Shown here: positions 15,466-23,857 of the stretch, one piece after another
How the letters are laid out: each line of letters starts with the position of its first letter
Position numbering within the stretch: the stretch's first letter is position 1
Assembly (NCBI RefSeq): GCF_020097815.1
Contig: NZ_CP083663.1
Location: 682,001-746,000 of the forward strand
DNA: 64,000 bases
From: Haloprofundus salinisoli
GTDB lineage: Archaea > Halobacteriota > Halobacteria > Halobacteriales > Haloferacaceae
Direction: 5' to 3'
Translations under genes and position numbers: made by a program
Notes under the pieces: generated by a model
Database searches by the model: none
What the model was told of the DNA's origin: nothing
What the model saw: the letters and a program-made list of their open reading frames with translations, nothing else

Positions 15466-16247
15466 TGCGGGAGAGAGTTCGCCGGGTCTCCGCTCCCGTC
15501 GCCACCCGCGCGCCGACCGGCGCGACGAACGCGTACCTCGTCGGCGACAGAGCGGCCCTCTTGGTCGACCCCGCCGCGCGGACCGACGAACTCGACGCGC
15601 TCGTCGCCGGGGCGACCGTCGAACACGTCGCCGTCACGCACACCCACCTCGACCACGTCGGCGCGGTCGCCGACTACGCCGCCGAGACGGGCGCGACGGT
15701 CTGGGCGCGACGCTGGCGAGAAGAGCGATTCGAGCGAGCGACCGGCGTCGAGCCGGACCGCACGTTCGTCGAAGGGACGGAAATCGACACCGACGCGGGA
15801 GCGGTCACGATTTTCGACACGCCCGGCCACGCCGTCGACCACGTCGCGTTCGGCGTCGGCGACGGAGTTCTGTGTGGGGATTTGGCCGTGGCGGAGGGGA
15901 GCGTCGTCGTCGGCGCGCCCGAGGGCGACATGCGAGCGTATCTGACCGCTCTCCGTCGATTACGCGCGAAGCGTCCGAGTCGGTTGCTGCCCGGACACGG
16001 TCCGGAAATCACCGACCCGAGCGCGACACTCGAACGACTGATTCGACACCGGCTCGACCGGGAGGCGAAGGTTCGAGAGGCGGTTCGAGACGGGGCGACG
16101 ACCATCGACGACGTGCTCGCTGCCGCCTACGAGAAGGATTTGACCGGAGTCGAGGACCTGGCGCGGGCGACGGTCGTCGCGCACGTCGAGAAGTTGACGC
16201 ACGAGGGACGGGTCGCGTGGAACGACGAGCGAGTTCGGTCGCTGTGA
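15465..16247 (+). CDS. MBL-fold metallo-hydrolase (LACTB2-like)
   Basis: A 260-residue metallo-beta-lactamase fold hydrolase. THTHLDHVG (about residues 47-55) is the HxHxDH zinc motif. DTPGHAVDHV supplies the next His, LCGDLAV the bridging Asp, and LLPGHGPEI the last His. The C-terminal 70 residues form a winged-helix-like extension (ATTIDDVLAAAYEKDL, then VVAHVEKLTHEGRV), as in the LACTB2 group, some of which are endoribonucleases. Translationally coupled to the radical SAM gene by a TGATG overlap; the HhH on one and LACTB2-like architecture on the other make an RNA-related role worth considering, but it is only inference. Confidence 0.9.
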   Translation: MRERVRRVSAPVATRAPTGATNAYLVGDRAALLVDPAARTDELDALVAGATVEHVAVTHTHLDHVGAVADYAAETGATVWARRWREERFERATGVEPDRTFVEGTEIDTDAGAVTIFDTPGHAVDHVAFGVGDGVLCGDLAVAEGSVVVGAPEGDMRAYLTALRRLRAKRPSRLLPGHGPEITDPSATLERLIRHRLDREAKVREAVRDGATTIDDVLAAAYEKDLTGVEDLARATVVAHVEKLTHEGRVAWNDERVRSL

Positions 16248-16274
16248 ACCACTGTCTCCCTTCGACGTCGTAAA

Positions 16275-17036
16275 CTACTGATCCGCCACGTAGCTCTCCA
16301 ACGCTCTAACCGTCGGGTCGAACATCTCCACCAATCCACGTTTCGGCTCTGTCTCCGGTACCCACTCGTCGGGCGTGAGATAATCGCCGATGGCGTGGAC
16401 CGTCGCGGTATCGACGCCGCGGTACCGACAGACGGCCCACATCGCCGCCGACTCCATACAGAGCGAGACGACGCCGTCATCGCGGTACCGTTCGACTTCT
16501 GGAATCGTTTCGCGGTACATCGCGCTCGTCGTCCACGTCGTTCCCCGTGCGGTCTCGAAACCAGCGTCTTCGAACGATTCGTCGAGTTCGTCCACGAGTG
16601 TTGCCGTCGCCGTCACCGCCTCGTCCGCAGGGAGGTAGTGATAGGAAACGCCTTCGTCACGAATCGACTCGGTGGGAAGGATGGCCGTATCGGGAGCGAT
16701 ATCCATCTGGAGTCCCGCACACCCGCCGAGCATCACGACGGTCGAAGCACCGGCGGCGACGACGTTCTCCGTGACAGTCGCAGTTATCGGTGCGCCGATG
16801 CCCCACTCGTGGACGGGAACGTAGCCGACGGCGTCGGAGAGCCGATACAGATACTGCGACCGCACGATGTCGACTTTCGAGTCGGTGCGTTCGCGCACTA
16901 TTTCGGTGAGTTCGGTCTGGTAACCGAGGATAATCGCCGAAGGGACGTCGGGTAATCCGTTATCCTGCGCGGTAACAGCCTCTTTCGGCGAGAACAGCGC
17001 TTCGGCGTCGTACTTGTCGCCGTAGTGAGGAATCAT
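16275..17036 (-). CDS. Nucleoside phosphorylase family protein (uridine phosphorylase-like)
   Basis: A 253-residue member of the PNP/UDP phosphorylase superfamily. The phosphate-binding region is near IPHYGDKYDAEA and VPVHEWGIGAP; the glycine-rich core is TVVMLGGCAGLQMDI; the ribose-binding signature is VSLCMESAAMWAVCRYRG, with the Met-Glu-Ser of this superfamily. It should split a nucleoside with phosphate into base and ribose-1-phosphate; base specificity is not determinable. ATG 17036 is chosen over the upstream GTG at 17060 because GTATTTGTG on the minus strand (about 17058-17066) lies at roughly -28 of the ATG. It is convergent with the MBL gene and divergent from surE. Confidence 0.87.
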   Translation of the reverse strand: MIPHYGDKYDAEALFSPKEAVTAQDNGLPDVPSAIILGYQTELTEIVRERTDSKVDIVRSQYLYRLSDAVGYVPVHEWGIGAPITATVTENVVAAGASTVVMLGGCAGLQMDIAPDTAILPTESIRDEGVSYHYLPADEAVTATATLVDELDESFEDAGFETARGTTWTTSAMYRETIPEVERYRDDGVVSLCMESAAMWAVCRYRGVDTATVHAIGDYLTPDEWVPETEPKRGLVEMFDPTVRALESYVADQ

Positions 17037-17163
17037 ACAAAGACGCTCTACTGTGGTCACAAATACCCTGCCATCGTCTGAAGGCGGCTCCCGAGAGCTA
17101 TCGAGACGTACCCACCGCTCCCACCGATAGACATTCGTATCGGAACGTCATCGACGCGAACGA

Positions 17164-18027
17164 ATGCAGACGCCGCGAGTGCTTCTGACGAACGACGACG
17201 GAATCGACGCGCCCGGCATCGAGGCGCTGTACCGCGAACTCGACGCCGTCGCCGACGTGACGGTCATCGCCCCCGACGAGAACCAAAGCGGGATGGGTCG
17301 CACGCGAAACGGAGCGGTCACGCTCCGCGTCCACGAGTGGGGGTATCGCCTCGCGGGGACGCCCGCCGACTGCGTCGCGTTCGGCCTCGGCGGCGGGTTG
17401 GACGCCGAGTTCGACGTCGTCGTCTCCGGCATCAACGACAGTCCGAACCTCGGCAACTACGTCGTCGGGCGCTCCGGTACCGTCGGCGCGGGCATCGAAG
17501 CGTCGTTTCTCGGCGTCCCGGCTATCGCCGTCTCGGCGTACCACTCCGAAGATTTCCACTGCCACCCCAGTGAAGAGTACGACTTCACCCGACCGGCGGT
17601 CGTCGCCCGCGACCTGCTCGAACGCGTCTGGCAAAGTGAGGTGTTCGAGGACGTGGACCTGTTGAACGTCAACGCGCCCGTCGACGTCGACGCGCCGCCG
17701 CTTCGACTCACGCACGTTCTCGCCGACTACGCGCAGTCGGTCGAAGACGGGGCAGCGGCCGACGGCGGTGGGAGTACGGAGGCCGACGCGGCGACGACCG
17801 ACCGGGAAGTCCGGCTGGTCGACCAGACGTGGCCCCACGTCGTCGGTTTCGGCAACCCGATGCCGGGAATCGACGCCCACCGCGAGCGCTACCCAGAGGG
17901 AAGCGACCGCCGAGCGGTCATCGACGGGTCGGTGAGCGTCTCGCCGCTGTCGATGACTCACGACTACGTCGAGACGCCGGAACTCGACGCGGTTGTCGAC
18001 TCGGTCGAGTCGTCGCTCGCAGAGTGA
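17164..18027 (+). CDS. surE: 5'/3'-nucleotidase SurE
   Basis: A 287-residue SurE phosphatase. The metal site is formed by LLTNDDGIDAPGI (residues about 7-19), by DENQSGMGRTRNGAVTL with the conserved Ser/Asn region, and by VVSGINDSPNLGNYVVGRSG, where the Asn and following Gly-rich loop are diagnostic. A family-specific acidic insertion (about residues 193-215, GGGSTEADAATTD) is probably a surface loop. SurE removes phosphate from nucleoside 5'- and 3'-monophosphates in the cytosol. It sits next to the divergently transcribed nucleoside phosphorylase, so the pair may act in nucleotide salvage (nucleotide to nucleoside to base). Confidence 0.93.
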   Translation: MQTPRVLLTNDDGIDAPGIEALYRELDAVADVTVIAPDENQSGMGRTRNGAVTLRVHEWGYRLAGTPADCVAFGLGGGLDAEFDVVVSGINDSPNLGNYVVGRSGTVGAGIEASFLGVPAIAVSAYHSEDFHCHPSEEYDFTRPAVVARDLLERVWQSEVFEDVDLLNVNAPVDVDAPPLRLTHVLADYAQSVEDGAAADGGGSTEADAATTDREVRLVDQTWPHVVGFGNPMPGIDAHRERYPEGSDRRAVIDGSVSVSPLSMTHDYVETPELDAVVDSVESSLAE

Positions 18028-18095
18028 ACGCCGGCGAGGTGGACCGAACGGACGACGGCGTTTTCCCCGTCGGTCTCGGAGACGGAACCGAGTAG

Positions 18096-18773
18096 ATGGA
18101 GTCGCTCGAAACCGAACTGAAACGCGCCCGAGCGCTCGACACCGACGAGTTAGCCGACGCTATCGAGTCCATCGGCTTCGAGTGCACGCGCTGCGGGGCC
18201 TGCTGTAAGGGGTACACCGCGGCGGACGGCGACGAGGAACCGCACACGGCGACCGTATTCCCCAACGAGATCCGAGAACTGGGGGGTGCAACCCCCGAAC
18301 AGTACGAGTGGCGCGACGTCGCCCGGCCGATGCCGTACGGACTGACCGAGACCGACGACGGAGAGACGGAGGGCGAGACGTTCGAGTGGGCGCTACAGAC
18401 CGACGCCTGCGGTGACTGCACGTTCTACGAGGAGGACGAGAACGGCGTGGGGGCGTGCTCGGTCCACGAGAACCGGCCGCTCATCTGCCGGACCTACCCG
18501 TTCAGCGTCGCCCTCGGGGGAACCACGCAACCGATGGGCGAGGCCGTCGACGGCGAGGGGATGGTCCGCGCCCACGAGTGCGAGGGACTGGGACGCGACA
18601 TCTCCCGGGAGCACGCCGAAGAGCTCGCGGCGGCGCTCAAAGCGCGGGCCGTCCGGGAACTCGAAGAGGCGATCGGCGTCCGCGACAACTACGCGCCGGT
18701 GGAGCGAGCGCCAGGCGAAGCGGTCGTCTACGACTCGGAGGGCGCGAAGCGACCGGATGGTGCGCCGCGCTAA
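18096..18773 (+). CDS. YkgJ-type Zn/Fe-chelating cysteine-cluster protein
   Basis: A 225-residue soluble protein of the YkgJ (PF03692) type. Metal ligands are visible as CTRCGACCKGY (about residues 29-39), ACGDCTFYEEDENGVGACSV (about residues 104-123) and RPLICRTYPF (about residues 128-137), a pattern proposed to chelate zinc or iron. A helical C-terminal part with LGRDISREHAEELAAALKAR follows. Function is unknown; some relatives are linked to protein methylation or ribosome-related processes. It begins 68 nt after surE and is probably expressed separately or by read-through. Confidence 0.85.
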   Translation: MESLETELKRARALDTDELADAIESIGFECTRCGACCKGYTAADGDEEPHTATVFPNEIRELGGATPEQYEWRDVARPMPYGLTETDDGETEGETFEWALQTDACGDCTFYEEDENGVGACSVHENRPLICRTYPFSVALGGTTQPMGEAVDGEGMVRAHECEGLGRDISREHAEELAAALKARAVRELEEAIGVRDNYAPVERAPGEAVVYDSEGAKRPDGAPR

Positions 18774-18878
18774 CTCGTCCCTTGCGCTGAACCGGCCGCT
18801 CAAAGGCGCTTCGCGTATCAGCGACCGGAACAGTGTTGACGGCGGTACATCTTTAACGACGGCCGCCGACCCAACACA

Positions 18879-19313
18879 GTGGAGGTCTCTCCCTTGGAAA
18901 TCTCAGATAAACTCCTGTGTCTGTTCAGTGCGGAAGTCCGCAGCGACGGCGACTCCTACACCGTCGAAATCCCACGTCGGGAGGTCGAAACCGGTTCTAT
19001 CGAGGCGGGCGAAACGTACCGCGTCGCGCTCATCTCCCGCGAAGCCAAAGCCGACACCGCGGCCGAAACGGCGACGACGTCGACGTCGACGACGACGACC
19101 GAGGCCGACGAACCCCAACCGCCGGTCGAAGTCGGCGAACTGCGCTACGTCGAAATCGAGGACATCGGCAAGCAGGGCGACGGTATCGCTCGCGTCGAGC
19201 GCGGTTACGTCATCATCGTCCCCGACGCGGAGGTCGGCGAGCGGGTGAAGATAGAGATCACAGAAGTGAAGTCGAACTTCGCCGTCGGCGAAGTCATCGA
19301 AGACGAGTTCTGA
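18879..19313 (+). CDS. TRAM-domain protein
   Basis: A 144-residue protein. The C-terminal 60 residues are a TRAM domain (RYVEIEDIGKQGDGIARVER, then GYVIIVPDAEVGERVKIEIT), an OB-like RNA-binding fold. The N-terminal 50 residues (LEISDKLLCLFSAEV) form a separate small beta domain, and a Thr/Ser-rich linker joins them. Archaeal small TRAM proteins bind RNA or DNA and some act as RNA chaperones. The start is set at GTG 18879 because CTTTAA (18851-18856) lies about 26 nt upstream; a TTG at 18894 is the alternative and would match relatives that begin close to LEIS. Confidence 0.85.
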   Translation: MEVSPLEISDKLLCLFSAEVRSDGDSYTVEIPRREVETGSIEAGETYRVALISREAKADTAAETATTSTSTTTTEADEPQPPVEVGELRYVEIEDIGKQGDGIARVERGYVIIVPDAEVGERVKIEITEVKSNFAVGEVIEDEF

Positions 19314-19328
19314 CGCCTCCTCGGCGGT

Positions 19329-20036
19329 TCACACGACTTCCGCGTTCCAGTACGACACCGACGAGAGTTTCTCTCCGAACTCGTTGTCGCGTATCGTCTC
19401 GTCTAACTCGCGGAGCTCTCCGGCGATGCCGTTGGGTATCTTCCGGTAGAGACCGTACGGGAGGATGAAGTCGTGCGACTCGGAGGCCAGTTCGAGTCCG
19501 GCACCCGAGAGCAGCCGTTCGACGTCCTCGCGCGAGTAGAGGTGCGACCCCATCGGCAAGAGCCAGTTGTAGACGACGCGCGTACTGAAGCTGTTGAACG
19601 TGTCGAAGAACACCTGCTCCTTCGAGACCCGACACATCTCCGCGAGGAACTTCGCGGGGGTGTCCGCGAGATGGAAGAATCGCATCGCCATCACGGCGTC
19701 GAAATGGTCGTCGGGAAACGGGAGTCGCGCGGCGTCGCCGCGGATGAACTCGATTCGGTCCGCGACGCCGGCGCTCCGCGCTTTCTGTCGACCCTGCGCC
19801 ATCATCGCCGCCGAGATGTCGAGTCCGACGACGTTCGCGCCGCGTTCGGCGAGCATCACCGTGAACCGGCCGGTCCCGCACGCGATCTCGAGCACGTTCT
19901 TCCCTTCGACCGGTCCGAGCGCCGAGAGCACCGCCTGCTTCTCGCGGCGGTCGATGAGTCTCCCGCCCTTCGAGAATCGCTTCGAGTCGTACTCGCGGGC
20001 TACGTCGTCGGCCTGGTACCACTCCTGTCCTTTCAC
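19329..20036 (-). CDS. Class I SAM-dependent methyltransferase
   Basis: A 235-residue methyltransferase. Motif I is NVLEIACGTGRFTVMLAERG (about residues 47-66), motif II VVGLDIS, and the adenine-binding part IEFIRGDAARLPFPDDHFDA. The C-terminal region RVVYNWLLPMGSHLYSREDV is typical of UbiE/type-11 enzymes that methylate small molecules or lipids. The substrate is unknown. The GTG at 20036 is used in place of the TTG at 20066, because the protein family starts shortly before WYQADDVAREYD and TTG starts are rare. It converges on the TRAM gene with 15 nt between them. Confidence 0.85.
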   Translation of the reverse strand: MKGQEWYQADDVAREYDSKRFSKGGRLIDRREKQAVLSALGPVEGKNVLEIACGTGRFTVMLAERGANVVGLDISAAMMAQGRQKARSAGVADRIEFIRGDAARLPFPDDHFDAVMAMRFFHLADTPAKFLAEMCRVSKEQVFFDTFNSFSTRVVYNWLLPMGSHLYSREDVERLLSGAGLELASESHDFILPYGLYRKIPNGIAGELRELDETIRDNEFGEKLSSVSYWNAEVV

Positions 20037-20137
20037 ACTACCTCGGACTGCACGCCGAAACAACAAAACCGTACTGGATAGCTACCCGTCGGACGCCGCG
20101 ACCAGCGGTTTATGGTAACACACAGCATAACGACGGT

Positions 20138-20293
20138 ATGGCCACCTGTCGACATTGCCACGCCGAACACCCGCCGGAGGAATTGATTCGCCACGAACTC
20201 CCGGGGTTGACGCTGGTCCACTGCCCGGACTGCCAGTGCTTCATGGGTCGCTACCGACGGCACGGCGACGACCCCGCCACGGCCCGTTGGTAG
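20138..20293 (+). CDS. 51-residue putative zinc-finger microprotein
   Basis: ATG 20138 opens a 51-residue ORF starting MATCRHCHAEHPPEELIRHE and ending DPATARW. Two cysteine pairs, CRHC (4-7) and CPDC (29-32) plus Cys34, form a probable zinc ribbon, as in many haloarchaeal microproteins. GGTTTATGG (20107-20115) is about 27 nt upstream and fits a leaderless promoter. Its stop is 15 nt from the convergent flavin-oxidoreductase gene. Too short for automatic ORF cut-offs, but the promoter position and CxxC pairs support it as real. Confidence 0.72.
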   Translation: MATCRHCHAEHPPEELIRHELPGLTLVHCPDCQCFMGRYRRHGDDPATARW

Positions 20294-20308
20294 CTCTCGG
20301 CCGGGTTC

Positions 20309-20701
20309 TCACCCGCTGGTGACGACGTGGTCGGCCGGAATGCGGACGATGACGCGCGGCCCCGACTCGTCGCCGTGGTGGGGGTACTCGTCGACGTCCA
20401 TGTACTTCTTGGCGAGTTTGTCGATGTGGTCGACGGCTCCCTCCTCGGTGAGTGTCGCCTCGCCGCGGACCGAGATGTAGCGGTAGGGGTCGTCGGGGTC
20501 GAGAACGGAGACACCGACGTCCGCGTTCTTTCTGATGTTCTTCTCCTTCCGCCGGTCTCGGGCGGTGTTTATCAGGACGGCCTCTCGGTCGTCGTGGTCG
20601 ACCCACACCGGGGTGACCTGCGGGGTGCCGTCCGGGAGGACGGTGGCGATGTGAGCGAACGACTCCTTCTCCAAGATGTCGACGTGCGACTTTGGAATCA
20701 C
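20309..20701 (-). CDS. Pyridoxamine 5'-phosphate oxidase-like, PPOX-class F420-dependent protein
   Basis: A 130-residue split-barrel flavin/F420-binding protein. SFAHIATVLPDGTPQVTPVW (about residues 13-32) and the following VDHDDREAVLINTARDRRKE are the hallmark N-terminal strands of PPOX-class F420-dependent enzymes; LDPDDPYRYISVRGEATL is the middle part. It probably reduces or oxidises a small molecule with F420 or FMN. GTG 20701 is selected because the family starts just before the HIATV strand and because GTTTTGAC (minus strand, about 20725-20732) lies near -28. Upstream is an A+T-rich stretch shared with the divergent HTH gene. Confidence 0.83.
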   Translation of the reverse strand: MIPKSHVDILEKESFAHIATVLPDGTPQVTPVWVDHDDREAVLINTARDRRKEKNIRKNADVGVSVLDPDDPYRYISVRGEATLTEEGAVDHIDKLAKKYMDVDEYPHHGDESGPRVIVRIPADHVVTSG

Positions 20702-20839
20702 GCAGAAACCATCGGTGTGCGCCGTCAAAACCCTTCTCAAAGGGGTGTCATTAATATTGATATTAGGAAATAATACTATCTGGATTCGTATGCCGCATAT
20801 GTAGCCAAACTTTACCACTGACGGGGCGCAGAAGAGGGT

Positions 20840-21112
20840 ATGAGCACCACCACCGCAGAGACCAGTCAACAGGACCGCCTCTCGGAGTCCGAGTTCCGCA
20901 ATCGCCTCCGTGAACTCCCCCCGAGCGCGAAACTCGTCGCGAAAGTCCTCGAAGGCGACGCACCGCTCTCGCAGGGCCAACTCGCCGAGGAGTCGTTGCT
21001 TCCGGACCGGACCGTCCGCTACGCGCTGAACCGTCTCGAAAAGTCTGACCTCGTGGGTTCGCGTTACAGCTTCAAGGACGCCCGCAAGCAGGTGTACTTC
21101 CTCAACACGTAG
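20840..21112 (+). CDS. Small winged-helix (MarR-like) DNA-binding protein
   Basis: A 90-residue protein. After a disordered Thr/Ser-rich start, residues 20-90 form a winged helix: RELPPSAKLVAKVLEGDAPL, helix-turn-helix LSQGQLAEESLLPDRTVRYA, recognition part RTVRYALNRLEKSDLV, and wing GSRYSFKDARKQVYFL. This is a very common haloarchaeal regulator type annotated as MarR or ArsR-like; its target is unknown. ACTTTACC (20810-20817) is near -28 of the ATG, so it is probably leaderless. It may control the divergent F420-type oxidoreductase across the 138-bp A+T-rich spacer, but no clear operator is visible. Confidence 0.87.
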   Translation: MSTTTAETSQQDRLSESEFRNRLRELPPSAKLVAKVLEGDAPLSQGQLAEESLLPDRTVRYALNRLEKSDLVGSRYSFKDARKQVYFLNT

Positions 21113-21310
21113 CGACACGACGGCGCACCGAAGACAGTTCTCGACCGATGTGATACCGGAGAGCAACGCCCAGCGACCGCACTCGGCTCCGAGGGGTCCG
21201 TTCGCGGCGGCGTTCGCTCGTTCTCTCAGACGCTCGGCGTGGCAGTAGCTGACCTCTCTCGTGACCGGATGGTGGCGAAATTTAAGTAGTTCGTCGCACA
21301 CTGGAGGGAT

Positions 21311-22219
21311 ATGGAGCTCTCGGTCGTCGTCCCGACGCTCAACAGCCGGGACCAACTCGCCGCCAGCCTCGACGCGTTGGCAGCGGCCGCACCGGACGCG
21401 GAGGTGGTCGTCGTCAACGGACCCTCCGCCGACGGGACGACCGGGATGGTTCGCGACCGCGACGACGTGGACGTTCTCGTCGAGGTGTCGGCGCGGACGC
21501 TGAACGTCGCCCGCAACGCGGGCATCGAAGTCGCCTCAGGCGACGCTATCGCCTTCGTCGGCCACGACCTGCTCGTCGAGGAGACGTGGCGCGACGCCGT
21601 CCTCGACGGGTTAGCCGACGCGGAGGCGGTCACCGGTCCCACCCACCGGACGCTCCGCGCCGGGATGACGACCGAGACGCCGGAACAGCGCCGAATCCAC
21701 GACCGCGAGGTGACCTACTTCAGCGGCGGCAACGTCGCCTTCCGCGCCGAGACGCTGTCGAAACTGGACGGGTTCGACGAGTATCTCGAAACCGGGGGCG
21801 CACGGGACGCCGCCCACCGTCTGGCCGGGTTCGGAGGTTCCGTCTCCTGGCACCCGAAGGCGTGCGTCCGCCGCGAGTACGAAACCGAAGCCGACGGCGG
21901 CACCGACCGACGGGACTACTACTGGAAGTACCGCGCGCTGGCGTACCGACTGGTGAAGAACTACGGTCTCCGCCCGACCACCGTCCGACGGACCCTGTCG
22001 CACGCGAGCAGCGACGCCTACGCCGCCGCCCGCGACGTGGGCAGCGGCGAGGCCACCCCGACCAGATGGGTCGGCAACGGCCGAGACGTCGTCGTCGGTA
22101 TCTCGATGGGCACCTCCGACGGACTCGTCGCCCGCGCCCGTGACCGGTCGGCCACCCGGAACCCCCACGGCGTCTCGAAGCGCGCCGACCGCGCCGTCGC
22201 GCGGTACGACTGGCGCTGA
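21311..22219 (+). CDS. Family 2 glycosyltransferase
   Basis: A 302-residue GT-A glycosyltransferase. It starts with the canonical MELSVVVPTLNSRDQLAASL, followed by VVVVNGPSADGTTGMV, the donor-binding NVARNAGIEVASGDAIAFVG where a His/Asp pair (GHD) stands for the DxD motif, and the acceptor-side FSGGNVAFRAETLSKLDGFD. No membrane segments are seen, so it is probably a soluble or peripheral enzyme acting on a lipid- or protein-linked glycan. AATTTAAGTAG (21278-21288) lies about 28 nt before the ATG. No other glycan genes are adjacent. Confidence 0.88.
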   Translation: MELSVVVPTLNSRDQLAASLDALAAAAPDAEVVVVNGPSADGTTGMVRDRDDVDVLVEVSARTLNVARNAGIEVASGDAIAFVGHDLLVEETWRDAVLDGLADAEAVTGPTHRTLRAGMTTETPEQRRIHDREVTYFSGGNVAFRAETLSKLDGFDEYLETGGARDAAHRLAGFGGSVSWHPKACVRREYETEADGGTDRRDYYWKYRALAYRLVKNYGLRPTTVRRTLSHASSDAYAAARDVGSGEATPTRWVGNGRDVVVGISMGTSDGLVARARDRSATRNPHGVSKRADRAVARYDWR

Positions 22220-22291
22220 GCGCGCGTGAAGATTCCTCGCACTGCGCTCGGTCGTTCGCTACGGCGAGTCGTCACCCCAGTATTCTACACG

Positions 22292-22301
22292 ATTGTACAA
22301 T
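22292..22301. promoter_or_regulatory. ATTGTACAAT palindrome in the promoter region of the sugar transporter
   Basis: A perfect 10-bp palindrome with a GTAC core directly abuts a TATA-like TTTATATAATTATTTTA (22301-22317). If that TATA is used, the mRNA has a leader of about 50 nt with a repeated TTGTAATG. A regulator binding site is plausible because sugar transporters are usually controlled. Confidence 0.35.
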
Positions 22302-22380
22302 TTATATAATTATTTTACCTAAACCTTGAGCCAACACGCTTGTAATGCTGTGTTTGTAATGAGTAACACTGACAGATAGT

Positions 22381-23832
22381 ATGAGCACTCAAACCAGCGA
22401 CGGGTCGGGATTCGGTGAATACGATCGATTCGTCTACGTGACCGCAGCGCTGGCGGCGTTGAACGGACTCCTGTTCGGATTCGATACGGGCGTCATCTCC
22501 GGGGCGTTCCTCTACATCGAGCGCTCGTTCCAGATGACATCGCTGTTCGGCGTCCAACTCGGGACGGCGTGGGTCGAAGGACTGGTCGTGAGCGGCGCAC
22601 TGGTCGGTGCCGTCGTCGGTGCCGCCGTCGGCGGTCGACTCGCCGACCGCATCGGCCGTCGCCGACTCATCCTCATCGGGGCCGTCGTCTTCTTCGTCGG
22701 GTCGCTGCTGATGGCCGTCGCGCCGACGGTGGAGATACTCGTCATCGGACGCATCATCGACGGCCTCGCCATCGGGTTCGCCTCGATGGTCGGCCCGCTG
22801 TACATCTCCGAGATCTCCCCGCCGAAGATTCGCGGGTCGCTCGTCTCGCTGAACCAGTTGGCGGTGACGAGCGGTATCCTCGTTTCGTACTTCGTCAACT
22901 ACGCGTTCGCCGGTTCGGGCGCGTGGCGACTCATGCTCGGCGCGGGGATGATACCGGCCGTGGTGCTCGGCGTCGGCATGCTGTTCATGCCCGAGAGTCC
23001 CCGGTGGCTCATCGAACAAGGCAGAGAAGACGACGCCCGAGAGGTGTTGTCGAGGACGCGCGACCAAGCGACGGTCCGCGAGGAGATATCGGACATCAAA
23101 GAGACGGTGGCCGTCGAGTCCAACGACCTCCGCGAACTGTTCGAACCGTGGGTCCGCCCGATGCTCATCGTCGGCATCGGACTCGCGGCCTTCCAGCAAG
23201 TGACTGGCATCAACACGGTCATCTACTACGCGCCGACCATCCTCTCGTCGACCGGGTTCGGCGACTCGGCGTCCATCCTCGCGACCGTCGGCATCGGCGT
23301 CGTCAACGTCGTGATGACCGTCGTCGCGATTTCGATCATCGACAAAGTGGGCCGTCGACCGCTCCTCCTGGTCGGTCTCGGCGGCATGACGGTGACGCTC
23401 GTCGTGCTGGGCGCGGTGTTCTACCTTCCGGGACTCTCCGGCGTCCTCGGGTGGGTGGCCACCGCCAGTCTGATGCTGTACGTGGCGTTCTTCGCCATCG
23501 GCCTCGGGCCGGTGTTCTGGCTGCTCATCTCGGAGATCTACCCGCTGTCGGTTCGCGGCTCCGCGGCGGGCGTGGCGACGGTCGTCAACTGGGCGGCGAA
23601 CCTCGCGGTCGCGCTCACGTTCCTGCGGATCGTCGAACTGATGGGACAGAGCGGGACGTTCTGGCTCTACGCGGCGCTGAGTCTCGTCGGGCTCGCGTTC
23701 TGTTACTTCCTCGTGCCGGAGACGAAAGGCCGCTCGCTGGAGGAGATAGAGGCCGACTTCCGCGAGAGCGCCGTCGGCGGCGACGCGGTGAACATGACCG
23801 GTGACGAGGCGCAGCCGCGCGACGACGACTGA
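22381..23832 (+). CDS. Sugar porter family MFS transporter
   Basis: A 483-residue membrane protein with about 12 helices. Sugar-porter signatures are complete: GFDTGVISGAFLYI in the first helix, GGRLADRIGRRRLILIG after helix 2, PESPRWLIEQGREDDAREVL in the central loop, FQQVTGINTVIYYAPTI in helix 7 and VPETKGRSLEEIE at the C-terminus. A proton- or sodium-coupled importer of a monosaccharide or polyol at the cytoplasmic membrane is expected. The acidic tail after the last helix is typical of haloarchaea. The 161-bp upstream region is A+T rich with a palindrome (22292-22301). It converges on the amidohydrolase gene. Confidence 0.94.
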   Translation: MSTQTSDGSGFGEYDRFVYVTAALAALNGLLFGFDTGVISGAFLYIERSFQMTSLFGVQLGTAWVEGLVVSGALVGAVVGAAVGGRLADRIGRRRLILIGAVVFFVGSLLMAVAPTVEILVIGRIIDGLAIGFASMVGPLYISEISPPKIRGSLVSLNQLAVTSGILVSYFVNYAFAGSGAWRLMLGAGMIPAVVLGVGMLFMPESPRWLIEQGREDDAREVLSRTRDQATVREEISDIKETVAVESNDLRELFEPWVRPMLIVGIGLAAFQQVTGINTVIYYAPTILSSTGFGDSASILATVGIGVVNVVMTVVAISIIDKVGRRPLLLVGLGGMTVTLVVLGAVFYLPGLSGVLGWVATASLMLYVAFFAIGLGPVFWLLISEIYPLSVRGSAAGVATVVNWAANLAVALTFLRIVELMGQSGTFWLYAALSLVGLAFCYFLVPETKGRSLEEIEADFRESAVGGDAVNMTGDEAQPRDDD

Positions 23833-23857
23833 GAGCGTCCGTTTTCCCGGTTCCTTT

